36,406 nt of DNA from Patescibacteria group bacterium (GCA_018896765.1 JAHILZ010000067.1:1-36406); one strand, 5' to 3'; shown: positions 14,117 through 22,624, numbered from the stretch's first letter. Notes: generated by a model from the sequence alone, not told the origin. Made by a program: numbers and translations.

Positions 14117-15361
14117 ATGATAAAAGATATAATTATATTGCAAAAAAGAGAATTGGCGGAAAAGCTGGCGGAGTTGTATATTCCGAGAAAAGAAAAGTTT
14201 AAAGAATTAAAAAGCAATTTAATAAAAGTTGTAATCGGTCCGAGGAGAGCCGGCAAATCGTCATTTTCCATTCAATGTTTGAGCAAGTTATCCGGTTTTA
14301 GTTATGTTAATTTTGACGATGAAAAGCTTGTTGATGTTGCCGATTACAATGAAATAATCAGTGCGGCGGATTCTGTTTACGGCAAGCAGAAATATTTATT
14401 ATTGGACGAGATTCAAAATTTGCCAAAATGGGAATTGTTTGTTAATCGGCTGCAAAGGCAAGGATATAATTTAATAATTACAGGCAGTAATTCTAATTTA
14501 TTAAGTTCTGAATTGGCTACTCATTTGACTGGCAGATATTCTTCTGTTTTAATGTTCACTTTTTCTTTTAAAGAATTTGTTAAATATGCCGGACGAGAGC
14601 TTACAGAGGATGAAATCAAAGAGCGTTTAAATTCTTATCTTGAACTTGGGGGGTATCCGGAGCCGCTGGTTAAGAATTTAAACTATAAAGAATACCTTTC
14701 GGCTTTGCTGAACTCTATAATTTATAAAGATATTATAAAAAGGTTTAAAATAAGATCGGCGCAAGGAATAGAAGATTTATCGTCTTACTTAATTTCCAAT
14801 ATTGGCAAAGATTATTCTTATAACACTTTAATGCGTGTGACTAAATGCAAAAGCGTTCATACGGTGGAAAAGTATTTGAATTATTTGGAAGAAAGTTTTG
14901 TTTTGTTTAAGCTTAATAGGTTTTCATTTAAAGTCAAAGAGCGGATAAATTCACCTAAAAAAATATATTGTTTTGATAATGGTTTTATTAATGCTAAAGC
15001 TTATAAAATAAGCAGAGATATAGGCAGAATTTATGAAAATACAGTGGCGGCAGATTTAAAGAAAAAAGAATTAAACAAGGAGTTAGAGGTTTTTTATTGG
15101 AAAAATCGCGAACAGCAAGAAGTTGATTTTGTTATTAAAAAAAATATAAAAATCAGTCAATTGATTCAGGTGTGCTATGATGTTAGTGATTTAGCGGTTC
15201 AAAAAAGAGAGATAAGGGCGTTGATTTTGGCGAGTAAAGAATTAAAATGCGGAGATTTATTAATCATTACAAATAATTATGAAGCTGAAAAAAAAGAAGA
15301 ATGGTTTGGCATAAAAAGAAAAATTAAATTTATTCCTTTGTGGAAATGGTTATTGAAATAA
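14117..15361 (+). CDS. AAA+ ATPase with DUF4143 domain, copy 1
   Basis: 414 residues of the COG1373 type. An N-terminal AAA domain has Walker A GPRRAGKS (about 41-48) and Walker B YLLLDEIQNLPKWE (about 94-107), followed by ITGSNSNLLSSELATHLTGR, a sensor segment typical of the family. The C-terminal DUF4143 ends with FYWKNREQQEVDFVIKKN, a nuclease-like D/E-x-K strand pattern. The biological role of this family is not settled. The gene is bounded by 26-bp direct repeats copying the PBP start and has its own promoter, which suggests it was inserted. It is low in G+C compared with the downstream PBP gene. Confidence 0.88.
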   Translation: MIKDIIILQKRELAEKLAELYIPRKEKFKELKSNLIKVVIGPRRAGKSSFSIQCLSKLSGFSYVNFDDEKLVDVADYNEIISAADSVYGKQKYLLLDEIQNLPKWELFVNRLQRQGYNLIITGSNSNLLSSELATHLTGRYSSVLMFTFSFKEFVKYAGRELTEDEIKERLNSYLELGGYPEPLVKNLNYKEYLSALLNSIIYKDIIKRFKIRSAQGIEDLSSYLISNIGKDYSYNTLMRVTKCKSVHTVEKYLNYLEESFVLFKLNRFSFKVKERINSPKKIYCFDNGFINAKAYKISRDIGRIYENTVAADLKKKELNKELEVFYWKNREQQEVDFVIKKNIKISQLIQVCYDVSDLAVQKREIRALILASKELKCGDLLIITNNYEAEKKEEWFGIKRKIKFIPLWKWLLK

Positions 15362-15369
15362 ATATTAAA

Positions 15370-15395
15370 TTTTATGGCAATACGAAAAAGATATC
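15370..15395 (+). repeat. 26-bp direct repeat, right copy (PBP gene start)
   Basis: This copy includes the functional ATG of the PBP gene at 15374. It is identical to 13997-14022 over 26 bp, and the sequences diverge on both sides. Confidence 0.85.
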
Positions 15396-18337
15396 CAAGC
15401 AGCGGCTCATCGCCGTCTAGCAGCGGGTTTTTTTTAAATATTAATCCGCTCAACAACTCTTCTCGCGGCCATGGCTCTGGAAAAAAAAGAGGCATAGCAA
15501 GAACTTTGCTGATTTTGGCGGCAGTTTTATTTTTTTTATCGTTAGTCGGCGGCGCCGGGGCTTTTTTATATTTTTCCAAAGATCTTCCTGATCCGTCCAG
15601 CTTGGGCAACCGGGAAGTGACCGAGTCGAGCAAGATATTCGATCAAACCGGCAAAATATTGCTTTACGAAATGCATGGCGAGGAGAAAAGGACTATCGTC
15701 AAGCTTGATGAAATCTCCCCGTTTTTAAAAAACGCGACTATTACCACGGAAGACAGGACTTTTTATTCGCACGAAGGAGTTGACATGAAAGGCATTGTTC
15801 GTGCCCTTTGGCGCGATGTCATAGCGCGCGATATGCAGCAAGGCGGCTCAACCATCACCCAGCAATTGATTAAAAATTCCATTCTTAGCAGAGAGAGGAC
15901 TTTTTCCAGAAAAATCAAAGAATGGATTTTGGCTTTACAGCTCGAAAAAAAGTTTTCCAAGGATCAAATTTTTGAAATGTATCTGAATCAGATCCCCTAT
16001 GGTTCAAATGCTTACGGGGTTGAGGCGGCCAGCAAGACTTTTTTTGGAAAATCCGTCAAAGATCTGACTCTTGGCGAGGCTTCAATTTTGGCAGTGCTTC
16101 CCAAGGCGACAACTTATTATTCGCCTTACGGAAATCACCGTGAAGAATTGAAATCTCGGGCGGAAGCGGTTATAAAAAATATGCAGACGGAAGGATATAT
16201 CAGCGAAGAAGATGCAAAAGCGGCTATTGAGGAGAACGCGCTGGAAAAAGTGAAGCCTTTTAACGAGAAAATTATCGCTCCGCATTTTGTGATGATGGTG
16301 AAAGAATATTTAGCCGATAAATACGGCGATAAAGCGCTGGAAAAAGGCGGCTTTAATATTATTACTTCTCTTGACGCGGGAAAGCAAAAAATCGCGGAAG
16401 AGGCGGTATTCGAAGGGATTGAAAAAAATAGCAAGAAATATAATGTCGGCAATGCCGCTCTGGTTGCCGTTGATCCCAAGACAGGATATTTATTGGCATT
16501 GGCGGGGTCAAAAGATTATTTTGCCGCCGGGTCTTTGCCGGAAGGGTGTATCGCGGGAAAAAACTGCGTATTTGATCCGAATACAAACGCCGCTGTTTCT
16601 TTGCTTTCTCCGGGTTCTTCATTCAAGCCTTTTGTTTACGCTACTCTGTTTAAAAAAGGATATACTTCCAATACGATTTTATTTGATTTGGATACCGAAT
16701 TTAATATTGCCTGCGGTCCATTCCATACTCCCATTATTTCCGGGGTAAAAGAAAAAGACTGCTATCATCCCGATAATTATGACTTGAAGCTTAGAGGTCC
16801 GATTTCGATAAGAAATTCCTTGGCGCAATCTCTTAATATTCCGGCGGTAAAAGCTTTTTATTTGGCCGGGATCAATGATAGCATCGAGCTGGCTAATAAT
16901 GCCGGGATAACGAGTTTGAAAAAAGAAGATAATTATGGCTTGGCTCTTGTTTTGGGCGGCGGGGGAGTTAAATTGCTGGAAGAAACTGCCGCTTATGGAG
17001 TTTTTGCCAACGACGGAATAAAAAAAGATCTTAAAATGGTTTTAAAAGTTGTTTCGGGCGATGGCGCTGTTTTAGAAGATAATACTATTGATAAGCCCGG
17101 CAATGAGGTTTTGGATAAAAATATTGCCAGAGAAATTACAGACGTGCTTAGCGATAATGCGGCGCGAACCCCGATGTTTGGCGCCGCAAGCCCTCTTTAT
17201 TTTCCTAATCGTCCCGTGGCGGCTAAAACAGGAACGGCTAATGATTATCGCGCCGCTTGGACGGTTGGCTATACTCCGAGCTTGGTTGCCGGAGTTTGGG
17301 CGGGAAATAATGATAATTCCGCGATGAATCGCGCGGGCGGCGTTTCAGCCGCCGCTCCGATTTGGCGCGATTTTATGGATCGCGCGCTGAAGGATGCTCC
17401 AATAGAGCAGTTTACCAATCCTGAAATTAAGGAAACAGGCAAGGGAATGCTGGATGGGAAATATGACGGAGGGGTGACGCTAAAAATTGACAAGGCTTGC
17501 GGGGATAAATTAGCCAAAAGCGATATATCTCCCGAAAGAATAGAAGAAAGAACATACAAGCTCGCCCATAATATATTGTTTTATGTCAATAAAGAAGAGC
17601 CCCTTGGCGCGGTTCCGGATAATCCCCAATTAGATCCGATGTATATGAATTGGGAAAATCCTGTTTGGGAGTGGGCTTCCAGCAATGGCTACAAAAATGA
17701 AATTCCTCCAACTGAATATTGCGAGGTTCCTGATTTTGAAAAAGCAAAAGTTTCCATCATCGCGCCTTTTAACAATGAAACGATCAGGCCAATGGCAAGC
17801 GGAGGTTCTTCCGGTTTTAATTTGAAAATCGAAGCGAGTATTTATTCCTTGGCGGGAATTAATCAGGTTAATTTCTTTTTTGATGATAATTTGATTGGCA
17901 CGCGGTCCAGCGCGCCGTGGGAGGTAAGCTTAGCGCTGAATAAAAACAGCCAGAATGGCAATCATAAAATTTCCGTAAAAGTTTTCGACAAGTCAAATGT
18001 TGAAGCTTCCGACGCTATTAATGTGGTTTTTGATATTGATTTTACTAGTCCCGAAGTTTTAATGAAAGAGCCGATTTGCGGAAGGTTTGATTGTTTCTTG
18101 GGCGCGACAGCCGCGGATAGCGGAAGCGGCATTGGAAGCGTGGATTTTTATTATCAAAAAACCGGAACAAGTTTAGTTCAAGGAATTGTTGTTATGCCGA
18201 TCGTGGATGGCGCTTTGTATCAAATAGTTTGGCCGATTGATATGCTGGAAAAAACATCTTATGAAGTTTGGGCAAAAGCGATCGATAAGCGGGGCAATGA
18301 AGCGGCGAGCGGGAAAAAGAACGTACAAGTTAAATAA
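15374..18337 (+). CDS. Penicillin-binding protein 1A (bifunctional peptidoglycan synthase)
   Basis: A class A PBP of 987 residues. It has a basic cytoplasmic tail, a membrane anchor at about 43-67 (LLILAAVLFFLSLVGGAGAF), and a GT51 glycosyltransferase with TEDRTFYSHEG (125-135) and GGSTITQQLIKN (157-168). The transpeptidase has SxxK in SPGSSFKPF (about 415), SxN in SLAQSLN, and KTGT (about 618). The C-terminal about 240 residues contain Ig/Big-like repeats (for example DFTSPEVLMKEPICG), a longer tail than in most PBP1A. The enzyme polymerises and crosslinks cell-wall glycan outside the membrane. Its start is one of the two 26-bp repeats. Confidence 0.95.
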   Translation: MAIRKRYPSSGSSPSSSGFFLNINPLNNSSRGHGSGKKRGIARTLLILAAVLFFLSLVGGAGAFLYFSKDLPDPSSLGNREVTESSKIFDQTGKILLYEMHGEEKRTIVKLDEISPFLKNATITTEDRTFYSHEGVDMKGIVRALWRDVIARDMQQGGSTITQQLIKNSILSRERTFSRKIKEWILALQLEKKFSKDQIFEMYLNQIPYGSNAYGVEAASKTFFGKSVKDLTLGEASILAVLPKATTYYSPYGNHREELKSRAEAVIKNMQTEGYISEEDAKAAIEENALEKVKPFNEKIIAPHFVMMVKEYLADKYGDKALEKGGFNIITSLDAGKQKIAEEAVFEGIEKNSKKYNVGNAALVAVDPKTGYLLALAGSKDYFAAGSLPEGCIAGKNCVFDPNTNAAVSLLSPGSSFKPFVYATLFKKGYTSNTILFDLDTEFNIACGPFHTPIISGVKEKDCYHPDNYDLKLRGPISIRNSLAQSLNIPAVKAFYLAGINDSIELANNAGITSLKKEDNYGLALVLGGGGVKLLEETAAYGVFANDGIKKDLKMVLKVVSGDGAVLEDNTIDKPGNEVLDKNIAREITDVLSDNAARTPMFGAASPLYFPNRPVAAKTGTANDYRAAWTVGYTPSLVAGVWAGNNDNSAMNRAGGVSAAAPIWRDFMDRALKDAPIEQFTNPEIKETGKGMLDGKYDGGVTLKIDKACGDKLAKSDISPERIEERTYKLAHNILFYVNKEEPLGAVPDNPQLDPMYMNWENPVWEWASSNGYKNEIPPTEYCEVPDFEKAKVSIIAPFNNETIRPMASGGSSGFNLKIEASIYSLAGINQVNFFFDDNLIGTRSSAPWEVSLALNKNSQNGNHKISVKVFDKSNVEASDAINVVFDIDFTSPEVLMKEPICGRFDCFLGATAADSGSGIGSVDFYYQKTGTSLVQGIVVMPIVDGALYQIVWPIDMLEKTSYEVWAKAIDKRGNEAASGKKNVQVK

Positions 18338-18352
18338 AGTTTTGGCTTACTA

Positions 18353-18523
18353 AACGAGTTGGTATTTTATTTTTTCTCAAAAGACCCTCGGCAGTTACAA
18401 TTATTTAATAAGATATTTAGATTAGCCTCGTTCAAATTTTATCGCCTTCTGGCACTATAAACAAAAATTTTTATTTAAGGCGATAAAATGTGCTTTTGAG
18501 AAAAAATAAAATACCAACTCGTT
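18353..18523. repeat. Nested perfect inverted repeats after the PBP gene
   Basis: The outer arms are a perfect inverted repeat of about 30 bp (18354-18383 and 18493-18522; left arm begins ACGAGTTGGTATTTTATTTT). Inside lies a second perfect 13-bp inverted repeat, ATTTTATCGCCTT at 18436-18448 and its complement at 18477-18489. The 171-bp unit has no coding capacity and could be a MITE-like element or a structured 3' region. Confidence 0.8.
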
Positions 18524-18546
18524 GCTAGTTTGTTGTTATGAGTAAT

Positions 18547-18581
18547 AAAAATCAGCCAATAAAAGTTAGGCTGATTTTTTT
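18547..18581 (+). terminator. Rho-independent terminator downstream of the PBP gene
   Basis: AAAAATCAGCC at 18547-18557 pairs with GGCTGATTTTT at 18569-18579 and is followed by T residues. It ends + strand transcription coming from the PBP gene through the nested inverted repeat. Confidence 0.8.
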
Positions 18582-18583
18582 GC

Positions 18584-18612
18584 AAAAAAATAGGCTCGGA
18601 AAGCGCGAGCCT
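18584..18612 (-). terminator. Terminator of the small minus-strand gene
   Basis: AGGCTCG (18592-18598) pairs with CGAGCCT (18606-18612). The A-run at 18584-18590 becomes the U-tract on the minus strand. It lies directly after the stop codon of the small gene 18614-18859. Confidence 0.7.
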
Positions 18613-18613
18613 T

Positions 18614-18859
18614 TTAAAAGTTAGAGAATGTTGTTTCTACTGTCAGTGGGACGATTTTATCGGGTGTTTCAATATATTTAGGGATTGGATCGCCACATAC
18701 AAACGTAGCATTTGTCCACTTGATAAATATACCACCCTGTATTTCTTCAACTTTTCCATCTTCTCCAATTCTGGCTTTCTCGAATGTGTGTATTTTTTCC
18801 ACGCCGTTTGTTTTAAAAAGGACTTTTACATTTTTTAAAACTTTTATTTCATTTGAAAT
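18614..18859 (-). CDS. Small hypothetical protein with probable AUU start
   Basis: The open frame encodes an 82-residue soluble protein (MSNEIKVLKNVKVLFKTNG..., middle GKVEEIQGGIFIKWTNATFV). The only standard start in frame is GTG 18802, which has no SD. At 18857-18859 an ATT codon lies 7 nt after AAGGAGG, the strongest SD seen in the window, itself preceded by a good promoter at 18886-18914. No ATG, GTG or TTG exists in this frame near the SD, so AUU initiation (known from infC) is the best reading. Function unknown. The paired promoter and terminator show a monocistronic unit. Confidence 0.65.
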   Translation of the reverse strand: MSNEIKVLKNVKVLFKTNGVEKIHTFEKARIGEDGKVEEIQGGIFIKWTNATFVCGDPIPKYIETPDKIVPLTVETTFSNF

Positions 18860-18885
18860 GTTTTTTCCTCCTTTTCCATATTAAA

Positions 18886-18914
18886 ACTATAACAAATTTT
18901 TCTCGAAAAAGCAA
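18886..18914 (-). promoter_or_regulatory. Promoter of the small minus-strand gene
   Basis: On the minus strand, TTGCTT (18914-18909), 17 bp, TATAGT (18891-18886), then the SD AAGGAGG at about 18873-18867. The spacer up to 19014 otherwise holds only a short open fragment (ending EVVADDAK) after the pilin-like gene, too short to interpret. Confidence 0.6.
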
Positions 18915-19014
18915 ATTGTTATCCCCGAAAAAAGAATAATAATTTTGGTTATTTATCGTGTAGATTATTTAGCATCATCGGCAACAACTTCCATATATTT
19001 TTTATATTTAATTT

Positions 19015-19386
19015 CTAAGGTATACAATTCACCTGATTCCATGTAGCCATATTGGCGTAGCCCATTCCTTGCAGGATTATCGCGATAGCCATCCATGCGA
19101 TAAAAATAATGGCTATGCCGATAATCGCGCTGGTTACTGCTGACTTAGCAAGATCGATATTTCTGGAATCCCCGGCCGAGAAAGCATAAAGAAGCCCGGC
19201 GATAACCAGAATAAATACGCCGACGCCGATTGCCAAAGTCATAACTAAATTAATGATGTTTTTCAGCATATAGAATAAGGCGCAAAGACTACAGGGGGCA
19301 GATTCGTTGATATCGGTGGTGGTAGTATTATCTGCCAGTCTTCCGCAAGGAACCAAGCCGCCGGTGGGATAAACGCATGCTCCCAC
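19015..19386 (-). CDS. Pilin-like (TrbC/VirB2-type) C-terminal domain, downstream part of a frameshifted gene
   Basis: The domain has a Cys-rich entry (GGLVPCGRL, CSLCALFYML), a first membrane helix (NIINLVMTLAIGVGVFILVI), the loop YAFSAGDSRNIDLAKSAVTS, a second helix (AIIGIAIIFIAWMAIAIILQ) and the tail TWNQVNC. This two-helix layout is typical of small pilin/T4SS-like proteins abundant in Parcubacteria. Apparent start GTG 19386 is unlikely to be real: the frame stays open upstream to about 19706 and encodes two Cys-rich repeats (each with YNTQALCQV), matching the end of the upstream frame at 19629-20342. The domain is nearly the same as that of the gene at 24270. Confidence 0.8.
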   Translation of the reverse strand: MGACVYPTGGLVPCGRLADNTTTTDINESAPCSLCALFYMLKNIINLVMTLAIGVGVFILVIAGLLYAFSAGDSRNIDLAKSAVTSAIIGIAIIFIAWMAIAIILQGMGYANMATWNQVNCIP

Positions 19387-19628
19387 TTGGCACAGGGCTT
19401 GAGTATTATAAACCGCATTGTTCTCCGCGCAGCACCACGGATTAGCGATATTGGCCGTAGCCGTGCCGCAGGCGCAGGGAATGATTGAATTAGTATCATT
19501 GCAAGCGAGAAAGGAGCAAAGAGGAAGCGGAGGAGGGGCGCAGGCGTCTACCTGACATAGAGCTTGAGTATTGTAAACCTCATTATTCCCGGCGCAGCAA
19601 TATTTTCCATTGTCAGCGGCAACAGTGG

Positions 19629-20342
19629 TTAGGGTTCCGCATTTGCAAGGAGCATTGGTGATTGCTGAAGAACAATCAGTGGAGTTGCAGACGGGAGGAG
19701 AAAAAAAGCGTATTTTAAATCTTCGTTTGTCTGGTCATGATAACTAATGTGCGGATTTCCGGAAGAGTCAAGAGCAAGAGAGGTATAATAACCTGTATTA
19801 CCAGTTGCATCCACTGTTTGGATATTCCAACCCGTGCCAATCCATTTGGCGTATTTTAAATCGCCATTTGAATACTCATAATAACTAATGTGTGGATTTC
19901 CGGAAGAGTCAAGAGCAAGAGAGGTATAATAACCTGCATTACCAGTTGTATCCACTGCTTGGATATTCCAAGCCGTGCCAGTCCATTCGGCGTATTTTAA
20001 ATCGTCGTTTGTACTGTTGTAATAACTAATGTGTGGAATTCCGGAAGAATCAAGAGCAAGAGAGGTAGAATAACCTACATTATTAGTTGCATCCACTGTT
20101 TGGATATTCCAAGCTGCCCAAGCATTATGTGGAAAATTGAATAATAAAAGAATGACAATAAAGCACAGCGCGTATAAAAATGATTTTTTGCTAATCCAGC
20201 CTCGCGGCAGTTTTTGATATTTGCGGCAAAATACAAATTCCGCAATCTTCATTAAAATAATTGAATAAAAATAGCCGGCCGCCGCTAAAACAACGGCGAT
20301 AACGGCTAAAATTATAAGTTTGGTTTTTGTAAAACGCGTCAT
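19629..20342 (-). pseudogene. Secreted three-repeat surface protein, upstream part of a frameshifted gene
   Basis: The N-terminus has two hydrophobic segments (IILAVIAVVLAAAGYFYSII; FLYALCFIVILLLFNF) and a likely signal cleavage near AWA. Three tandem repeats of about 46 residues follow, each with W-N-I-Q-x-V-D, TSLALDSSG, PHISYY and DLKYA, a beta-propeller-like motif. At a run of seven T (19701-19707, A on +) the frame switches. One added T continues smoothly into PPVCNST and the Cys-rich repeats leading to the pilin-like domain that ends at 19015. The last 25 or so residues of this frame are therefore probably not native. A sequencing error, a true mutation or slippage could each explain it. 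Confidence 0.7.
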
Positions 20343-20379
20343 TTGTTTTCTGGTTTATGGTTTATCGCTCTATATTGTT

Positions 20380-20484
20380 GGCTCCATAGTTCCCGCCTCG
20401 GGACTGTGGAGTTTTTTGCAAGTCCCGCATTCAGGTTTCACGGCCCTGTCTGCCGACAGGCAGGTCTAACGGGACTATGAAGCC
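20380..20484. repeat. Palindromic MITE-like element, copy A
   Basis: Ends are inverted: GGCTCCATAGTTCCC at 20380-20394 and GGGACTATGAAGCC at 20471-20484. It contains an inner TCGGGACTGTGGAG segment and a second hairpin CCTGTC-TGCC-GACAGG. A related copy in the same orientation lies at 21757-21843, so the Fic gene is bracketed. The spacer to 20548 also has three copies of CGGCTCAAA(A)TG just before the Fic stop. Confidence 0.7.
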
Positions 20485-20548
20485 AGCGAGGGGTCCCCCA
20501 ATGGCTTTATTATTTTACCGGCTCAAATGCGGCTCAAAATGCGGCTCA

Positions 20549-21613
20549 TTAAATATTAAGCTCGTAAAAAATATTCTTGCTACTCTGTTTATTCTGTTTC
20601 AACAGCTTGGTTTTAACTAAACTTTGAATCAATCTCTTTGCCGTGGCGGGAGAAACGCTTAATATATTTTCTACATCGTTGCGGTCAACCCTTCCCATTG
20701 CCATCATAAAATCCACAATCTTTATCTGCTTCTTGTCCAGATATACCTGTCCGACTTTACTTTTCATTTTCGCGTCCAAACTCAGCGGGATAACCGCTTC
20801 TTTCACCCCTCTCATTTCAAATTTAAATCCGCCGGCAAAATATTCCAGCCAATTGGTCAAATCCGCTTTCAGCCGTTCTTGATAATTTTTCCCCAAATGA
20901 ATCGCCTTGTAATAAGCCGCTCTGTTTTGATTGTAATAATCTTCCAAAGCGAACAGCTTCCTGAAATCATAGCCGCGCCGATAAAGGACAAGCGTCGCCA
21001 GAAGACGCGCGGTTCTGCCGTTGCCGTCGGCGAAAGGATGAATGGCGGCGATTTCCGAATGGGCGAACGCGGCGGCGATAACGGGGCAGATATTTTCTTT
21101 CTCGGCTTTCCCTATCCATTCAACCAAATCCCCGACTAATTTCGGCGCGATTTTCGCTTCCGGCCCGGTGTATGACACTTTGATAATTTTATCTCCCCTG
21201 CGGCTCACCACATAAACTTTATCTTTTCTGAATTTTCCGCATTTGTCTTTGTCTATGGTATTTTTGGTTGCCAAGCGATGGATTTCAAGGATGGTTTTAA
21301 CGGCAATCTTTTCTTTCTCCTCCGCGAATTTGGAAATATAGAGCAGGGCGTCACGGTAGTTTTTCACCTCAAAAATATCCCGCTTCGGCGCGTCCACTTT
21401 TTCATTGGCTAAAACCTTCTCCACTTCATAGCGGTTTAAAATATTTCCCTCAATGCTGGTTGACGAATGGATCATTCGTATCAACGCCAGTCTTCTCAAT
21501 TTTGCTTCCTGTATCGGCAAAATCGGGGTCCGCAAAACCAGCGACTTAACATCGGCGATTTCCAGCAAATCGTTCAGAACAGAGTTAGTAATTGAGTATT
21601 TTGGATTGAACAT
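20549..21613 (-). CDS. Fic-domain protein with self-inhibitory motif and C-terminal winged helix
   Basis: 354 residues. The Fic core motif HPFADGNGRTAR at 192-203 is complete, so AMP-transfer (or related nucleotide transfer) to target hydroxyls is expected. An N-terminal STSIEGN (about 51-57) is the (S/T)xxxE(G/N) inhibitory helix of class II Fic proteins. The C-terminal about 70 residues form a winged helix (RVDRNDVENILSVSPATAKR), suggesting DNA or promoter binding. The gene stands alone and is flanked by two copies of a palindromic element in direct orientation, consistent with acquisition as a unit. Confidence 0.93.
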   Translation of the reverse strand: MFNPKYSITNSVLNDLLEIADVKSLVLRTPILPIQEAKLRRLALIRMIHSSTSIEGNILNRYEVEKVLANEKVDAPKRDIFEVKNYRDALLYISKFAEEKEKIAVKTILEIHRLATKNTIDKDKCGKFRKDKVYVVSRRGDKIIKVSYTGPEAKIAPKLVGDLVEWIGKAEKENICPVIAAAFAHSEIAAIHPFADGNGRTARLLATLVLYRRGYDFRKLFALEDYYNQNRAAYYKAIHLGKNYQERLKADLTNWLEYFAGGFKFEMRGVKEAVIPLSLDAKMKSKVGQVYLDKKQIKIVDFMMAMGRVDRNDVENILSVSPATAKRLIQSLVKTKLLKQNKQSSKNIFYELNI

Positions 21614-21664
21614 AAAGCTATGATTTTATTTTTATTTTTCTACCCGGCTTTAGACGAGGGTTAT

Positions 21665-21731
21665 GCGGTTTTAGCCGCCAGTCTTTGAGAACTCACGAAG
21701 CTAAAGCTTCATAAACCGCGCGCTAAAGCGC
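21665..21731. repeat. Cluster of mini-hairpins upstream of the Fic gene
   Basis: Three short perfect hairpins occur in 67 bp: GCGG-TTTTAG-CCGC (21665-21678), GAAGC-TAAA-GCTTC (21697-21710) and GCGC-TAAA-GCGC (21720-21731). They lie between the Fic start and the palindromic copy B. No gene is seen in 21614-21868. Confidence 0.55.
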
Positions 21732-21756
21732 CGTAGAATATTCGCCACCCCCGCCC

Positions 21757-21843
21757 GGCTCCATAATTCCCGTTTCGGGACAGTGGAGCTTTTTTGTGAG
21801 AGTCTTGCATTCGGGCTCCACGGCTCTTCAGGACCATGGAGCC
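21757..21843. repeat. Palindromic MITE-like element, copy B
   Basis: It starts GGCTCCATAATTCCCG and ends CCATGGAGCC, with an internal GTTTCGGGACAGTGGAGC. It aligns with copy A (20380-20484) over most of its length in the same orientation, with scattered differences and a shorter 3' half. Confidence 0.7.
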
Positions 21844-21868
21844 AGCGGGGAACATTATTTAATATTTT

Positions 21869-22624
21869 TTAACTGCAACATCTAATTTTCACTCTAAATT
21901 TCTTAAAAGGATCAGCGCAATAACAAAAAAACTGGTTGTCTAAAAAGCTACTTCCTCGATAATTATCACAAGCATCACTGATAACCGACGGTGGTTGGCA
22001 TGCTCCCAAAACTAAGGCTCCGCTAGGACAAGAATTGCCGCCACCACTTAGCAGATCGCCTGATAAAAAATCATTGCATGTCCAAGTAGTCGGCGATCCT
22101 CCCGCCGGCGTAGCGCAAGTCGGAGGATTGCCTATCTGATTAACAAACTGACCCGCTCCGCAAGCCGCTGGAAAATTGTCTATCTGAGTCCACGGATGTC
22201 CCGGATTCGGATCTTCCCATTCCAAAACGGTTTCCGTTGTTCCAGATTTGTTGGAAGCAATGATTTTTATTTTATATTTCTTTCCTTCCTGGGAATTTTC
22301 CACCTTCCATTTACCTTTCCATGTTTCTTTATCCTCAAAACTTGCCGTTACCACAAGATTCACTTCATTGAATCCTACCTCATTTTCTACCAGAGCTTTG
22401 ACTTTTAAAGCGTCTTTTGTCTCAACGGTAATATCCATTATGTCTCCGGGAAAATATTTTTCTTTATCAATAAAAGCATTGGTAACGGAAGGAGTCGGAC
22501 CGTTTAAAAATTTAACGATTCCTTTTCCTTCCTTGGCGGCTGAATAAACAATTCCTATTCCGGCAAAAATCGCCAAAAGGAAAATTATTGCTAGAATCGG
22601 TTTTTTAAAATTGAGGGTTTTCAT
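21869..22624 (-). CDS. Secreted Ig-like/Cys-rich surface protein
   Basis: 251 residues. The N-terminal signal or anchor (KKPILAIIFLLAIFAGIGIV) is followed by an Ig-like beta domain (about 42-150; DIMDITVETKDAL, KYKIKIIASNKSG) and a Cys-rich C-terminus with PWTQIDNFPAACGAGQFVNQ, a phrase like those in bacterial tail-fibre or adhesin repeats. It ends CYCADPFKKFRVKIRCCS. No pilin-like domain. It sits among other exported proteins on the same strand, probably part of the cell-surface set. A hairpin at 22645-22676 lies in its 5' leader. Function unknown. Confidence 0.65.
   Translation of the reverse strand: MKTLNFKKPILAIIFLLAIFAGIGIVYSAAKEGKGIVKFLNGPTPSVTNAFIDKEKYFPGDIMDITVETKDALKVKALVENEVGFNEVNLVVTASFEDKETWKGKWKVENSQEGKKYKIKIIASNKSGTTETVLEWEDPNPGHPWTQIDNFPAACGAGQFVNQIGNPPTCATPAGGSPTTWTCNDFLSGDLLSGGGNSCPSGALVLGACQPPSVISDACDNYRGSSFLDNQFFCYCADPFKKFRVKIRCCS

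Noticed and set aside
18860..19014. A short frame ending EVVADDAK after the pilin-like gene
   Set aside because: About 25 codons overlapping the pilin-like gene end; too short to separate from chance, though it might be a gene remnant.
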